Source: Piezodorus guildinii (lineage: Eukaryota > Arthropoda > Insecta > Hemiptera > Pentatomidae). From it: a stretch of 64,000 bases of DNA. The translations under genes were made by a program, and so were the position numbers. This document shows, piece after piece, positions 41,173 to 52,863 of the stretch. Where the stretch lies: the NCBI GenBank assembly GCA_023052935.1, contig CM041295.1:106704711-106768710 (forward strand). Reading direction: 5' to 3'. Every line of letters begins with the position of its first letter. Within the stretch, counting starts at the first letter, position 1. Under the pieces are notes generated by a model. That model had not been told where the DNA came from, ran no database searches, and was given only the letters and a program-made list of their open reading frames with translations.

Positions 41173-41559
41173 GTGTGTAGAGGAATATACACATGTTTGT
41201 CGTGTGGGAAAAATATTTGTGAAACAGTAATATTCAACAAGAATATACGATATGAATATTTCCCAGTTATTGCTCCGCTCGGAGACATTACAGCTATCCA
41301 GCTTTGCTTAAAAATCCTCAAAGATAAACAATATACACAATGGTGTTTACTGATGTTTCACATTATACCTGTTGCAAGTAGATACTACTGTTATATTGAT
41401 TCACTTGTTACACTGCAGCTCGGACAACTTGTCTGCGAAATAAATGAAGGGCGATTTTGTTTCAATGAATCCCGAGCCACTGTCGGATTCACAGAAACAA
41501 GAAAGCTGACCGACTCGCTAAAGAAGGAACAATGCTGGATGAAGGCAACTGTCCATTGA
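41173..41559 (+). CDS. Hypothetical ORF, 128 codons, probably TE-derived
   Basis: One of the longest open frames not explained by a known element. It begins MCRGIYTCLSCGKNICETV, with a CX2C pair (CLSC) and no matching downstream Cys/His pair. Composition is fairly normal for protein, unlike the A/T-run frames elsewhere. The last 30 residues are charged (ETRKLTDSLKKEQCWMK). I recognise no family. It is followed 220 bp later by a hammerhead-like motif on the same strand, so it may belong to the same retroelement. It may also be chance. Confidence 0.2.
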   Translation: MCRGIYTCLSCGKNICETVIFNKNIRYEYFPVIAPLGDITAIQLCLKILKDKQYTQWCLLMFHIIPVASRYYCYIDSLVTLQLGQLVCEINEGRFCFNESRATVGFTETRKLTDSLKKEQCWMKATVH

Positions 41560-41779
41560 CTTCCAGGCCAAAAGCAACAATCGTCGCTTCTCTAAGGCTA
41601 ATACAAGGAGGATAATAGTGCAATATTTTAAAAGAATATCTCAGCTTAGTTTAAGGAAGCTCAAACGTACCATGTTAGTGGGTGCTACCTGCTTGTCATA
41701 ACCAAAGAATCATTATCGTATTGTTGTGGCTGATGATCCTCATTGTAGCCCTTTCCTAACTGATGTTCCTTGAGGTACT

Positions 41780-41870
41780 CTGATAAAGATACACAATGTG
41801 GGTCGGAACGTTAGTAAAGCTATAAACAGTCAAGGCTGTTTCATTGTTTTGTCTTTACCACCACCTGGAA
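41780..41870 (+). ncRNA. Hammerhead-like motif, degenerate, with 3' segment
   Basis: CTCTGATAAAGATACAC, short loop, GTGGGTCGGAACGTTAG. Stem II pairs (GATACAC/GTGGGTC, with A.G mismatch), but CTGATAA and GGAAC depart from the core. Downstream 'GGCTGTTTCATTG' and 'GGAATTCCTTCC' resemble the tail of the element at 60.1-60.2 kb ('AGCTGTTTCATTTAATT', 'AATTCCTTCC'). Confidence 0.35.
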
Positions 41871-43012
41871 TTCCTTCCTCCTGAATCCCAATTGCACACT
41901 GTATGCTAGTAGAGAAATGGATGTATTTATCTTGTTCTGCATTAAACGATTGAAGAAATGTCAACATGTTAAAAATGAACAAATACATAGGACTGTCTAA
42001 ACACGAATGGCCAAGGTACATGCATTCTTACGCTATGAAAAATCAAAGATAAAACTCCAAAATAAATTTGTTTTTATTATTAATATTTATTTAAATTTAC
42101 AACTGTTTTTGGAAATTCGTCAAGTCAATATACTAAAAGATGAAATGTAATGAAACAAACGTGTAGAAAAATTAGCCCATGATAGCACTCCAATTAAAAT
42201 TCTATATCGGAAGGTCTCAGACTTTTTAGATGCCTTAAACGATCAGGAACAGAAAAAGCAAGGATTAGAGACTGGTCCCTGGTTCGAGCCTAATGCTCAG
42301 CAAAGTATGGTCATCATGGATTTGTTTATTCGTGAAAAATTAAGGAGCATTTCAGGATTTCTGGAAGTGTTTTGGATTATTATTGGATTTGATACGACTA
42401 AAACTCGATGATTTCGTAGAGCCTTAAAGCTTAACTCCGTAAGACTAGATAGGCCTTATAATGATCGTGTATAGAAGCCTTATGTATTTAAATTAATGAT
42501 GACCACTTCTGTCTCCTAAGAGCCCAAGAAGCCAAAATCGGCGAGCACTATAAGAAATTTTAAGTAATAGTCTGCAAAATGTTTAAAAAATAATGGCGTT
42601 GGTGAAAAACCTATTAAATAGAATTTTGGTGGTTCTCAGGCCAGTTGGCTGCGTCTCTTCCCTAGCAATACGCCCGCTATAAATTGGATGGCTATGGATG
42701 TCCTCAGTCTTCAGATAGAGGGAGTCTTATATTTCTATGTAGTTTCGAATCAGTTTAACAGCTAAATATTGCGCTTTAATTCGTAAGTTCTTTCTTCTCG
42801 CTATCTATTTATTTTAGCTCTCAAATTCAAGAAGATACGAAAAAAACTGAGCTAGTAAATCTGGAGACGAGGAGTTTTTCTGAAACTAACTGTTATCTTT
42901 ACAGAACCGCTCTTATATATCTTATATCTTGTATTAGTGTTTTAATTTTAATAGCTTTTAAGTATTGTAACCTTGGTGTTTGGAGATGATTGATATATCA
43001 CCAACATAACAC
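41871..43012. other. No feature recognised
   Basis: 42150-42720 has a composition closer to coding DNA but stops in all frames; it could be an eroded TE. Nothing identifiable. Confidence 0.3.
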
Positions 43013-43242
43013 GGGATCACCTGTAGCAGAATGGCTAGCATAATAGCTTACTATGCAAAAGGTCACCCCCAAAGGTTCAAACCCGCAGGTGGTCCTAGGA
43101 TTTTTTTAATGGGAGTAAACAATCCTTAGTTATGCCGTTAAAGATCCCTATCCTAATTAAACCTGGATGGGAAAAATTTAGGACTCCCACTGTAGCATCG
43201 TCCGGTTAGCCACAGTAGCATAAAGTGACGTTAAATAAATAA
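43013..43242 (+). repeat. SINE-C copy
   Basis: GGGATCACCTGTAGCAGAA, A box 'TGGCTAGCATAATAGC', B box 'AGGTTCAAACCCGCAGG' (about 43073-43089), body, and the 3' end 'AGTGACGTTAAATAAATAAA'. A deletion removes about 60 bp of the middle compared with the copy at 53.3 kb. Confidence 0.85.
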
Positions 43243-43499
43243 AGTTTGGAGCCATTGCGCGTCAGTTTATTAACGATAAATGACAGAGCTCTCGCGCTAT
43301 AAAGATCCCCTATAACTATCATAACAGCTTCCCGCTAAGTGACTCCCTACCTTCTGCCTTCCTATCAAACACAGCCGTGGTCATAGGAATATCATGCTTT
43401 TATTTTGTATGCTAATGAATATTTTTGTTTTGTCTACTTATTTATACCATGATGAATATTATATTATAGCTTAATGAAATAAAGAAATGTAATTTAAAA

Positions 43500-43930
43500 A
43501 AAAAAAGTTTTTAGTTCTCGATTAGTATTTTTAACAACTACCAAAACACAATTCTTAATTATGATTAGTTTTATACATTTTGCTGTCAGAAACAATTAAC
43601 ATTGTGATATTACATGAATCGGAACAATTTTCACGGAAATCAGCGGTGACACAAATCAACAGTGGTCATAGTTTTGCAAATTAATATTATATTTCATATT
43701 ACGGGAGAATTTAAATTTCTATATTTTTTTCATTGACTTTTATGTGCTTCTCTTTAGTTTTCGACATTATTCTTCCTTGTCATCGGCGTTCTTTTAAAAC
43801 ATGCGGTTATGTTTAATTTTGGAAACTTTTTTTTTTTTTTTTGAGTGATGCAATTTCTATGACTACAGCTATACTTGGTAGTGTATGCAATACCTTAAGT
43901 ATTAATTATTGTTCCTGATTTTCAAGCTTG
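43500..43930 (+). repeat. Dispersed repeat R4
   Basis: Shares 'CAACAGTGGTCATAGTTT' and 'GTGATGCAATTTCTATGAC' with 31390-31575 and 50985-51020. Bases 43560-43675 are inverted relative to 50706-50820. No ORF. A mosaic of short inverted pieces suggests a DNA element, family unknown. Confidence 0.45.
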
Positions 43931-44321
43931 TTTGTGACAGTATTTGCACCACTTCCATACAATGGTTTCCATTTTCTAACTAACATTTAGCGGCTACTTA
44001 AGTTCGCAGATTTAGAAAAGTGGGTAGTGAGGTCCGGTACCTGATGTTTATGAGTACCCTCCCAGACAGTAGAAGTGACACCTGGCCTTCTGCTTTAATT
44101 CTTTGCTCTCGCCGTTTCGCATCTGTTTTCGACGCAAAGCATCGGATCATCTCTACCATTTTGGTTCTTTCGTTACCACAGAGAATCCTCTCAACAATGT
44201 TGTCTAGGTATAATTATTTAACCATTAACCAGATCGATCCTGTGTTGGATAGTCTCTTATCTATTTTTAAAAATTATTATTATTAAAAATATTAGCGTTT
44301 TTTTATTTGATCGTTTCATAT
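43931..44321. other. Unassigned
   Basis: An 88-codon open frame at 44020-44286 has no recognisable domain. Confidence 0.3.
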
Positions 44322-44581
44322 GACCATGGCCCTAACCTACTGTTCTCTACGTCACGGGTTCAAATCCGGCTGTTCTAGGATAATTATTTACTCTGTTTTT
44401 TCAGCCCTGAGGGCCCCAGCTTCTGTTAGATGGCTACCCGAAAAAAATGGAGATAAGCCCTGGTTGCTTAGCGTGCTTCTCAGCCTAATTACCTCCTTGC
44501 ACGGCCGTTGGCTGAGAAACAGTTAAAAATCTGCTTGTACTCAGCCTTGAACCTTCATGTGCAGTAGAGTAAAGTGTTTTT
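44322..44581 (+). repeat. SINE-B copy, diverged
   Basis: B box 'CGGGTTCAAATCCGG' (about 44355), 'TTATTTACTCTG', 'CCTTGCACGGCCGTTGGCTG', 'TTGTACTCAGCC', and an end 'AAAGTG' followed by T5. The 5' half of the head is lost. Confidence 0.75.
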
Positions 44582-45324
44582 ATAATACTAAATTAAAAAA
44601 CTTTCAGAAAATTATAATGCTAGTGTAGCCGATAAAACTGATGTTATTTTCTCTGGGATCTCTGGGATATGAATTACGCCGCCAGAGAGACAATATGCCC
44701 GCATTAAATCTTTTCCTGCCTTCCCCTCATTCCGTTTGGTACAGTGCACCCGCTGAAAATTTTACGTTATAATCACAGATTGGTATGGATAAAATCTTTT
44801 TAATTATTTATTTTGCAAATAAAAAGCATATAAAAACATAATTAATACTGGAACGAAGTATATGTGATTAAAATAAAAAATAATGAAAAGACGGAACCTT
44901 TATGTAATAATTTATATAAATAAAATACAAATTACAGTGACTAATTTCATCTAATCACGACGATATATATGATAATACTGTTCTTCTTACACATAAATCA
45001 TTTTCGAAATCTTGGTAAATTTAGTCCTTTTTTTTAAAGGAATATTTATAACATGTAATTCGTTTTATTTTTCATTGTTATACCGCTGTTGAATCTTAAA
45101 TAACTGTTTTTTGAGCATTGTGGATTCGATCGAATTTGTAATTGGTGAATAAATAAAGGCTTAAATAAGTGGGTTTAGTGGAATAGCCTCGCCACAAGGC
45201 TTCTACACGCTAACCACTTGCGCATCCATCATGGCGGATATTCTATTTGGGTCCTATTGTTTTTATTCCCAAGAATTGATCCAATTCAGTTTAATTTTAT
45301 ATAATGACATTTAAGTATGTTTCA

Positions 45325-45328
<4 letters not shown>
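44582..45328. other. No feature recognised
   Basis: AT-rich. 44640-44760 is more balanced but unassigned. Confidence 0.3.
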
Positions 45329-45371
<43 letters not shown>

Positions 45372-45386
45372 TAGATAGATAGATAT
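45329..45386. repeat. (AT)n plus (TAGA)n microsatellite
   Basis: About 20 AT units followed by about four GATA units. Confidence 0.9.
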
Positions 45387-45487
45387 GGCGCTTAAGTCAC
45401 CGAAAGCTTTAATGAATCTTAATCCGAACCTGTTGTCTCTTTTTCTAAACAGCAATCGGGCAATAGTTCTGAAGCTCACCGCACTTT

Positions 45488-45924
45488 TAAGGCAGCGCTA
45501 CACGGTGAGAAATAGGGTATGTGTAGGTGAGATGAAAGCAGGTCTTGTGAGATTTCACGAAAGTAGCAGGAGATGAGGAAGGCTTATTATTTTAAAATAA
45601 ATTTGGATAATGACATCAAATATTACTTTTAGAAAACCCTATAATATCATTAAATATTATTTTTTTTTAAAAAGATAAAAAACCGAATGATAAAGTTATA
45701 TAAAAACAAACAGATGTAAGATACATATCAGGAAAACATGTTTTTTTAATGTGGAAACTCAATTTTAACAACTTAAACATTATTTATAATAAAAGGTTAA
45801 TAAAAATAAATTATGAAGTAATATGGAAAATTCGGTAATTGAATATTTATTATAATATGTTGAAAATATGTGAGAGTGTATAATACCTCACCTACCTGAA
45901 TCTCACGGTGTAGCGCTGCCTTTA
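45488..45924. mobile_element. MITE with about 40 bp TIRs
   Basis: Left end TAAGGCAGCGCTACACGG; the right end, read as complement, TAAAGGCAGCGCTACACCG. Pairing continues through GTGAGA and AGGTGAG. Span 437 bp, AT-rich interior without ORF. The flanks show no clear TSD. No second copy in the window. Confidence 0.65.
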
Positions 45925-47308
45925 GGTACCCTATGAGTCGTTCTTATTTTCCATTTTACCGGAGCGGGTTTCCAAGTTGGTCACTTCCTAGTAACAATTA
46001 TCCTACTTTTAGCTCCTTCACTCTCTGGGCGGGTTGTAAACGACCACACCTTACTCAGCATGTTCCAAATTTTTTATCGGGCACAGACGTGAAATTCTTG
46101 AATTATTAGTTAAATTATTTTTAATTGACTCTTAAAACTATTTTTAAACTTTTTGATCTTATTTATTTGAACTACTAAGGAGAGGAAAACTTATTTTTAA
46201 ACCTTACAAGAGGCTTTAGATGAAACGCTTTTCTGTCTAATAAGTTGTTTTCCAAAGACAAAGGTTGTTTTCTAATAAATTATGATAATCTGGAAGATAG
46301 TTTTTCAGTGTAAAGTGACAGTGGATATGATTTACAACCCAATTACAAATTTAGAGTTAGATTTTCACAAGGTTTGTTTGTTTATTTACCCATTTTTTAA
46401 ACTATTTTAATGACTTTTGGTTGTTATAATATCTTAAATAAAGGTTTTTATCCTTTATATTTTGTTTTATTTCTTAGCCGTTAGACAATATTTGTTCCTA
46501 AGCAATTTTAATTAATTTATCAACAGTTACTACTGAATCTAGATGTTTATTTTTCTGGTATTAACTATTATTTTGGTTGATTGTATCAAATAATAGGCAA
46601 TAATATTAAAATTACCCTTAAAAATTTTTTTTGAAAGTCGGATCTGACCCCGCCTTACCATGTACGAGTCTGAAATTCACCTTGCTCACGGAGGGTTAAG
46701 CGTCACCTAAACTTTAGTTATGGTAAAGTCTACAAAATTGCATTCTATTTTTTTTTTTTTTTTTTCCGTTCCATTTGTAAAGTTTACCTCTTGTAGAGCA
46801 GGTATGCAAACTTATTTTTCTGACCCTTAGGGATTACGAACGTCAATGGAAAGGTAATAAATCTTGGTCTTAGGAACCCAAAGTCATAAACCAGTTTCTT
46901 GTAAGTTTCCGACAAAGAAAACTTTTGAACACTCGAGTCCAACTTTGTTTATTTTTATTTTTCCTGGGCGTTAATAATACGTTTCCCCGAAAGATAATGA
47001 AAGACTTATGATCTTCATTGGTAACTAAATATATCCAGGTTACGAACTGTTTAAATTTAATTTATTATATTTCGAATCATATATATCCAATGTTTGTTGG
47101 TATTTTTTTAATGTAGACGTATTTTATGGATGGATGCCTTTAGTGGTTTCAAAATTACTGCACCGTTAAAAGGCATTATATATATATATATAACATTTTT
47201 AGTTTTTTAGCATTAAAGACAATTATCTCCCTTTCTGATAATGACCATCTGAGAATAGGATGAAGTCATAGACCTTTTCTAGGACCTAGTGCAAAGGCAA
47301 TTAACTGA
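45925..47308. other. No feature recognised
   Basis: AT-rich, with T runs (46749-46766) and a (TA)8 near 47178-47193. 45940-46080 and 46640-46700 are more balanced but unassigned. Confidence 0.3.
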
Positions 47309-47605
47309 TTCTTCTTCTTCCAGTGGCGCGACAGGCCGTTTAGACCCTGGGCCTCGTGGTTTTATCTCCTGGGAGATAACACTCACGTTTCTCGATGCAT
47401 CTTGTAGTGTAGGGACATCACTCCCTACGCATAATTTTATGAGTGGCCACCATTTGGCTGACGGGTCTCCCATACCCGGGGGAGAAGCTGTGAGTGAATC
47501 CCCTATTAATTATATCCTTATAAAAGCCCTGCCGGGACTGGGATTCGAACTCACAACCTATAGCATGAGAGACTAGCGTGCTAGCCACTCAGCCACAGAC
47601 TCCCC
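47309..47605 (-). repeat. SINE-A copy, full length
   Basis: Minus strand: head GGGGAGTCTGTGGCTGAG, A box, B box 'GAGTTCGAATCCC', 'GGGAGTGATGTCCCTACAC', 'GGTCTAAACGGCCTGTCGC', with a (GAA)n tail (CTTCTTCTTCC on the plus strand). The best preserved SINE-A in the window. Two overlapping open frames here are accidental. Confidence 0.9.
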
Positions 47606-47800
47606 AAATTAAGTAATAATAAATCAAAATAAAATGGTCAATCACCACTGCTAATTTCAAAACAACATATCTCTGTTATTTCTAAACCTCGTTTTTTCGT
47701 ATTGTAAAAATTTATTTCTCTATCGAATAGAACTGACAACTAAAATTTATTGTTTTTTTAATAGTTGGTTTTTATCTTAAAAAATAACCGAGTTGAGGGA

Positions 47801-47849
<49 letters not shown>

Positions 47850-48043
47850 TGAAATTTCATTTTTTTTTTCTGCTTTATAATTAATAGCGGTGTACTGATT
47901 CTAAAACACGTAAATTTTTTCTCTATCTTCGAAAATAAAGGAGTTACAAGCGTCGTATTTAAGAATAAAATTTCATTTTTTTTTCTTTTTTATGATTATT
48001 CGCAGTTTCTTGGCTAAAATATTTTGATAAAATTGTTCTCTAT
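47606..48043. other. No gene; (AT)n microsatellite at 47802-47847
   Basis: A 46 bp perfect TA repeat, otherwise AT-rich. Confidence 0.6.
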
Positions 48044-48359
48044 TTATGTGGGTATAGGGAGCGGCGTGGTCTAGTGGATAGAGCACTTGTCTGCTGTGCT
48101 CCGGGTCCTGGGTTCGAATCCCGGCTGTGGCAGAAATATTATTTATTCTGTTAATTCAGTCGGGGGGCGACCCTAGGGTATGGAGACCCTCCTGGGGCAG
48201 ACCCAGCCTCTATAAAGTGGGTACCCAAATTAATTGGGGAAAAACCTGGCGGCTGAGCGTGATTAAGGCCTAATCACCTCATTGCACTGCCGTTGGCCTA
48301 GAAACAGTACGAATCTCTATATGTACTGAGCCCAAGACCCTTCATGGGTTGTAGTGGTA

Positions 48360-48406
<47 letters not shown>

Positions 48407-48413
48407 GGGTATA
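48044..48413 (+). repeat. SINE-B reference copy with 13 bp TSD and T39 tail
   Basis: Element 48057-48400. tRNA-related head GGGAGCGGCGTGGTCTAG with A box ('GTGGTCTAGTGGATAGAGC') and B box ('GGGTTCGAATCCC', about 48110-48122). Body 'GGTATGGAGACCCTCCTGG', 'CCTCATTGCACTGCCGTTGG', 'GTACTGAGCCCAAGACCC'. It ends GGTACAGG followed by 39 T (48364-48402). TSD TTATGTGGGTATA at 48044-48056 and 48401-48413, perfect. Young insertion. The tail is T, not A, on the sense strand. Confidence 0.93.
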
Positions 48414-48839
48414 TATGAGTATATGGGGTATTTAACCATTAAATGGTAGAGTGTTTCATTCTTTCTTGAATTACATATTTTAGGCATGAGGACTAAGGTA
48501 TTCCTAGTTTAATTGATTAGCTAGCTGATTTGAGAAGTAGCTATCAGTTATTAATTTAATTAACTAAGTTCAACTACCCTCTAAACGCGGTGCATTCAAC
48601 GACAAGCCACTTGGAAGCCGTCTTGTGCGGTCATCTAGATCGTGATGCGAATTCCTAAGTGTCATTTTCTCTCCTGCCTGGTCTAGAATACCTAAATAAA
48701 TGCCTTTACATATTATTATGGACTCTTAATGGTTGGATCGAGACAAACTTCGATCTTATGAACAAATTTTAGTAACTTTTTTACAATACTTCCTCTTACC
48801 TATCTATGAAATGTGTCTAAAAGTATTGCAATCATGAGG
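48414..48839. other. No feature recognised
   Basis: Mixed AT-rich sequence. 48790-48840 weakly recalls a DR 5' end ('CTTACCTATCTATGAAAT', 'AGTATTGCAATCATGA'). Confidence 0.3.
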
Positions 48840-48990
48840 TGTTTGGTTTATTATATTCAAGAATGAACCTTTGTAATCGACCAAAAAAAAAATTAACCCC
48901 TCCCCCCCTCAAGCTTTGTTGAGGGCTTACGTTTCAAGATACGTTGAATCTAAATAAGGAATAAAAATAAATCCGTTTGTCCGCCGTACG
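48840..48990 (+). repeat. Dispersed repeat, pair member of 4620-4765
   Basis: 'TTCAAGAATGAACC', C-rich run, 'CGTTTCAAGATACGTTGAA', 'AATAAAAATAAATCCG'. It directly follows a decayed DR 5' end. Confidence 0.5.
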
Positions 48991-49439
48991 CGACTGATTT
49001 TTCTGGAACGTCACAAAAATACTAGCGTACCTAACGATTATATAAACACCTAGACATTGATATCCACCAAATAGTTTTAAAATGGCGGCCGATTAAATAT
49101 GATTTAATTCAATAATTCAGTTAATTTTAAGATAGAGTAATTTATTAGAGTAAATAAATCATTAAAATACACTTTTTTATTAAACCCTTATTTTTCTATT
49201 TTTTTCTTTTATTAAACTGGACTAAAATATATTACTTTAATCATTAATGTGCTTTAATATCAGGTAGGTTTGATTCTCATCGAAATATCCTGGAATAAGA
49301 ATAGTAATAAAAATGTATGGTACACCGTATAGTACAGCTTAATATATAGAAAAAATTATAGTTCTACAAAAATAATATACATTGCTTTGGATGTTAACGT
49401 TATTCAAAAGTTCAAGTTAATACAGCTTACTCTTGCAAG
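48991..49439. other. No feature recognised
   Basis: AT-rich; 49250-49290 recalls DR middle sequence ('CAGGTAGGTTTGATTCTCAT') but is too decayed to place. Confidence 0.3.
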
Positions 49440-49482
49440 GGAGGTAAATGAAAGTCGTGTGTTGCGCGCACCAGATTATTTT
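49440..49482 (+). repeat. DR 3' terminus, isolated
   Basis: GGGAGGTAAATGAAAGTCGT then GTGTTGCGCGCACCAGATTA. Nearly identical to the ends at 14380 and 39055 although its upstream DR sequence is unrecognisable. Confidence 0.75.
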
Positions 49483-50704
49483 TTTTTTATAATTTTTTTT
49501 TTTTTAAGGATCTTGAAAATATCCGTGGTATGTTTCTTGAACAGATATTGCGAATCAAAGTATCATTAGTTACTGTGCTTTATGTATTTTTGTGGCATGG
49601 CCTGTGAAATTTGTTTTTAGATTATAGCTATTCATGTTGGAATCATTATCAAGAAAATAATAGTTGTCTTTCTGTGTAAATATATTGTAAGACAAATTTA
49701 TTTTCTTGATTATTGTGTATTCAATGCTTGTAGCTTTCGATTTTTTTCTCCTTTATCTTTTTCTTACCCTGCGCTATTTTAGAATTTTTGGGCTGCACAT
49801 TTTATATTATATATTTCTGTAAATCGGAATTCGATAATTTTTATTTATAGGAAAAACATTTATCCCGGGCTATATCTTCCCAAGAGATAAGATTTATGAA
49901 TAATAAAACATTTTAAAAATTAGTAAATAGAACAATAATAAGAAATGGATTATTCTGGTGACAATAAAATTCACTGCTAATGAATAAAAAAAAAGTGTCA
50001 ACTGCAAATGACATATCGTGACGATGATTTCAACAAATTTTTAAATTTAATTTTTTAAAATTATTGTTATGTATTTGTTCAATATAGTTGTTAATTAATA
50101 TAAATAAATACATTATTTTTTATAAAGAAGGGCCTATATGCATATGAGAAAGTATATATTGATCGTTGCGGTGAATCACCCGCATAGAACCCGCTTCTCA
50201 TAAGCGCGAAGTTACGCATATGGACTTCATATGAGAGGGGTTCTTGAGACTTCAGTGTCCAACCTAAATATTGCTGGAAGATCCCAACAAAGGAGAAAAA
50301 CATAGTCATTCGAAATAAAAAAAGTATATTTCCTAATAAATGTAAACAATATTAGTTTATTTGTTTGCAGAATTAACGTTACTTCATGCCACTCTGGTTG
50401 ATCGGGGTGCAACATTAGGAGTTCTAAATTTGTTTAGTTAAAAAAATTATCTTTAACGATTACCTAATATTGCTCAGGCCCATAACCGCCATTTTACATC
50501 CTCCTAAAAAAAATCCTAGGACCATCTACTGGGGTATGGAAGGCTGTTTTACTAGCCACTACAAGATGGGTAACCCCGACCAAATTTGTTCCTTGAATCT
50601 ACAAAAAGCTTCCCAATTTTTGATTTTTTATATAATATTTACGTTAAAAAATATTTTAACGTAAATATTACCGTAAAGTGCTATAGGTAATAAATTTTTT
50701 TTTT
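49483..50704. other. No gene recognised
   Basis: AT-rich. Short open frames of 60-72 codons on both strands at 50091-50664 have no recognisable content. A perfect short palindrome around 50640-50668 (TTTACGTTAAAAAATATTTT and its complement) is a local hairpin. Confidence 0.3.
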
Positions 50705-51075
50705 TTCAAAACTACGGCCACTGTCGATTTGTGTCACTGCTGTTTTCCTGTGAAAATCGTTCCACTTCATGTAATCTTAGAATGTTAATTGTTTCTGATA
50801 GCAAAATGTTAGAATTCGACATAATTAAGATTTTTATTCTGGTACTAGTTAAAACTACTTACCAAGAACTAAGAAACGTAATTTTTTTATTTTCTTTATT
50901 TCACGAAGCGTACGATATAAATATGTAGACAAAAACAAAAATATCCGATTAGTTCAAATTCATTACCATAAAATATTAAAGCATAGGTGATGCAATTTCT
51001 ATGACAACGACTGTATTTTTTTTACAGGAATGAAACAAGAATTTGTTTTCATGGTTTTATATTTATCGTTCTTGT
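50705..51075. repeat. Dispersed repeat R4, rearranged
   Basis: 50706-50820 is inverted relative to 43560-43675 ('GGCCACTGTCGATTTGTGTC'), while 50985-51020 is in the same orientation as 43845 ('GTGATGCAATTTCTATGACA'). Suggests inverted ends of one DNA element. Confidence 0.45.
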
Positions 51076-51117
51076 ATTCTTAATAATAATTGGGTATACA
51101 CTTTTTCACTGTACTTT

Positions 51118-51671
51118 GCTTATTGTTAATTAGGACAATAAGTCATTTAACTGCTCGAAAATACCGATTACTACAAAACTTACTGGACAAACGTCCAAAA
51201 CTTCCAGTATATTACAAGGATCATTTACATCACTATTATCAGACCTATTTAGACATATGGAATCGAGCTTTGGGGCTCAACTAAAAAATATAATTCATCC
51301 GGCAACCAAGCCTTGCGATTCAAAATCCTTCGAAAAATCCTGAATGCCCTATATTTTGTCACAAATCAACTCCTCCATAATGACCTAAACATCCCATTTG
51401 TTGCATACATACCCCCTGATATACAAACCTCTTTTCATTCTGAACTACCTGTCCACACAAACCGTCCTTAAGTCTTAAGTCCGTAATATATCTTCCTTAG
51501 ATATTCCTGATAACCCTCCGAGGCGATTGAAAATAAGGTGGCTTCGGGATCTACTAGCCTTAAAATAGTTAGCGAAGTGCTACCACTTCAAGACATTTTC
51601 ACGACTTTTCTTCACTCTGCATATTTACTCATTGTGTTATGTAATACAGTTGTAAATTACAATAAATAAAT
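51118..51671 (+). pseudogene. Jockey-like LINE ORF2 C-terminal relic
   Basis: LTARKYRLLQNLLDKRPKL, then in shifted frames FKILRKILNALYFVTNQLL and LHNDLNIPFVAYIPP, ending PRRLKIRWLRDLL before AATAAATAAA. These equal the LINE-A blocks RFGQLYRLLNRKSEL, KVLRTIVNAPYYVSN, LHHDLNVPFISDLIP and RRLKRQWPRDLL. Several frameshifts and stops. Same old family as the relic around 22.2-23.0 kb. Confidence 0.75.
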
Positions 51672-52765
51672 TTTTAAAAAAGCCATTTAATAATGTTTTA
51701 GCCTATTTACTTATTGTATTTATATTAAGTAAAGTTGTAAATATCACAAAAAAAATATAAATATAAAAATAACTTTTTTAAAATAATAAATGAATGAATG
51801 AATGAATAAATTTATTTGCTTTCGGGGTAACCCCCATACAAATAGAGCTGGCTACATAACAAATATATAATACAAAACAGATTTCAATAAAAAAGTTAGC
51901 AAGATACTAATTCACTACGTTATCAGCTCTAGGTACATTGAATAGTAATGAATTACAATAAAACTTATAACAAAATAATGAAAAGACAATTTATGAATAA
52001 TATAATCGTTTCCAATATCATAAATATATAAATATATTATTTTACATGACACGGCGAAACACGATAAATAATATATTCAAGATAACAAATAATTTTATTC
52101 ATTTATTATAAATGATTTAATTTGGCAACATTGCGTTGCATGATAATAAATATTTTTTAAATCCTGAGAATCTTCAGTGGTAAACAGGGCGATAAAATTT
52201 GTACTGTTCATATTTAAGGCTCTTAAATAATTTTAAATAATATATAACCCTATCCAAAACTATATTTAATATGCGTTAATAATTATCTAAGCGTTTCTCT
52301 GTGTTTTTCTCAATTGCAGCCTATAGTGAGTTCTCATGTTCAATATTTAATTTAAGGGTAGGTTTTGTCGTCGGTTGTCGGGCAATTTAGGAGTAGCTAT
52401 GGTTCCGTCCCGTCCTTCTATGAATTTTTAATGCTCGTCTTTTATTTCCACGTTATTCGAGAAGCTTTAGAAAGAAAATTGATTTTATAAACATAAATAT
52501 CTGGTCGTGCCATATGGAATATTAATATTTTTGTGATAATAATAAAATTCAACAAATGAATTACGTTATTTTCTTGGATTTTCTCCCCATTTCATGAAGG
52601 ACGGATTAAAAACTTGTTTACTGGAAGAATTTTACAGTATCTAAGAAGTTTTTTTTTAATTTACTGACTTTAATGGTTATATCTATTCAAGTTTTGTAGG
52701 TCTATTGATCTACTTTATATTAACTTTTGTTTTGTTTTTTGTAATTTTAAAACTTTTATTATTAA
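51672..52765. other. No gene; possible CR1-type LINE tail
   Basis: Five TGAA units near 51791-51808 followed by 'ATTTGCTTTCGGGGTAACCC' could be the tail and 3' UTR of a minus-strand LINE with (TTCA)n tail, as CR1-like elements have. Not confirmed. The remainder is AT-rich. Confidence 0.3.
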
Positions 52766-52863
52766 TGGAAGGAATTAGCGGTCAGTAAATGGAACAAATA
52801 AATAGTTTCAACTATCTATTGTTTGCCAACGTTTCGACCCCCATTGTGGGTCGTCATCACGGC
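52766..52863 (-). mobile_element. Hammerhead-like repeat unit with 3' tail
   Basis: Minus strand: motif at 52825-52863 (GCCGTGATGACGACCC, loop, GGGGTCGAAACGTTGGC), then 'AAACAATAGATAGTTGAAAC', 'TGTTCCATTTACTGACCGCT' and 'AATTCCTTCC'. This matches 60095-60205 in order and spacing. Core position C3 is G here (GTGATGA), so it is probably inactive. GAAAC and stem II are intact. Confidence 0.5.

Noticed and set aside
47279..47576. Overlapping ORFs on both strands at 47.3-47.6 kb
   Set aside because: They lie inside a SINE-A copy; the same frames are broken in the other SINE-A copies.
48057..48135. Functional tRNA genes at the heads of SINE-A, -B and -C copies
   Set aside because: A and B boxes are present, but acceptor and anticodon stems do not close and the sequence continues into the repeat body. 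They are tRNA-derived SINE heads.
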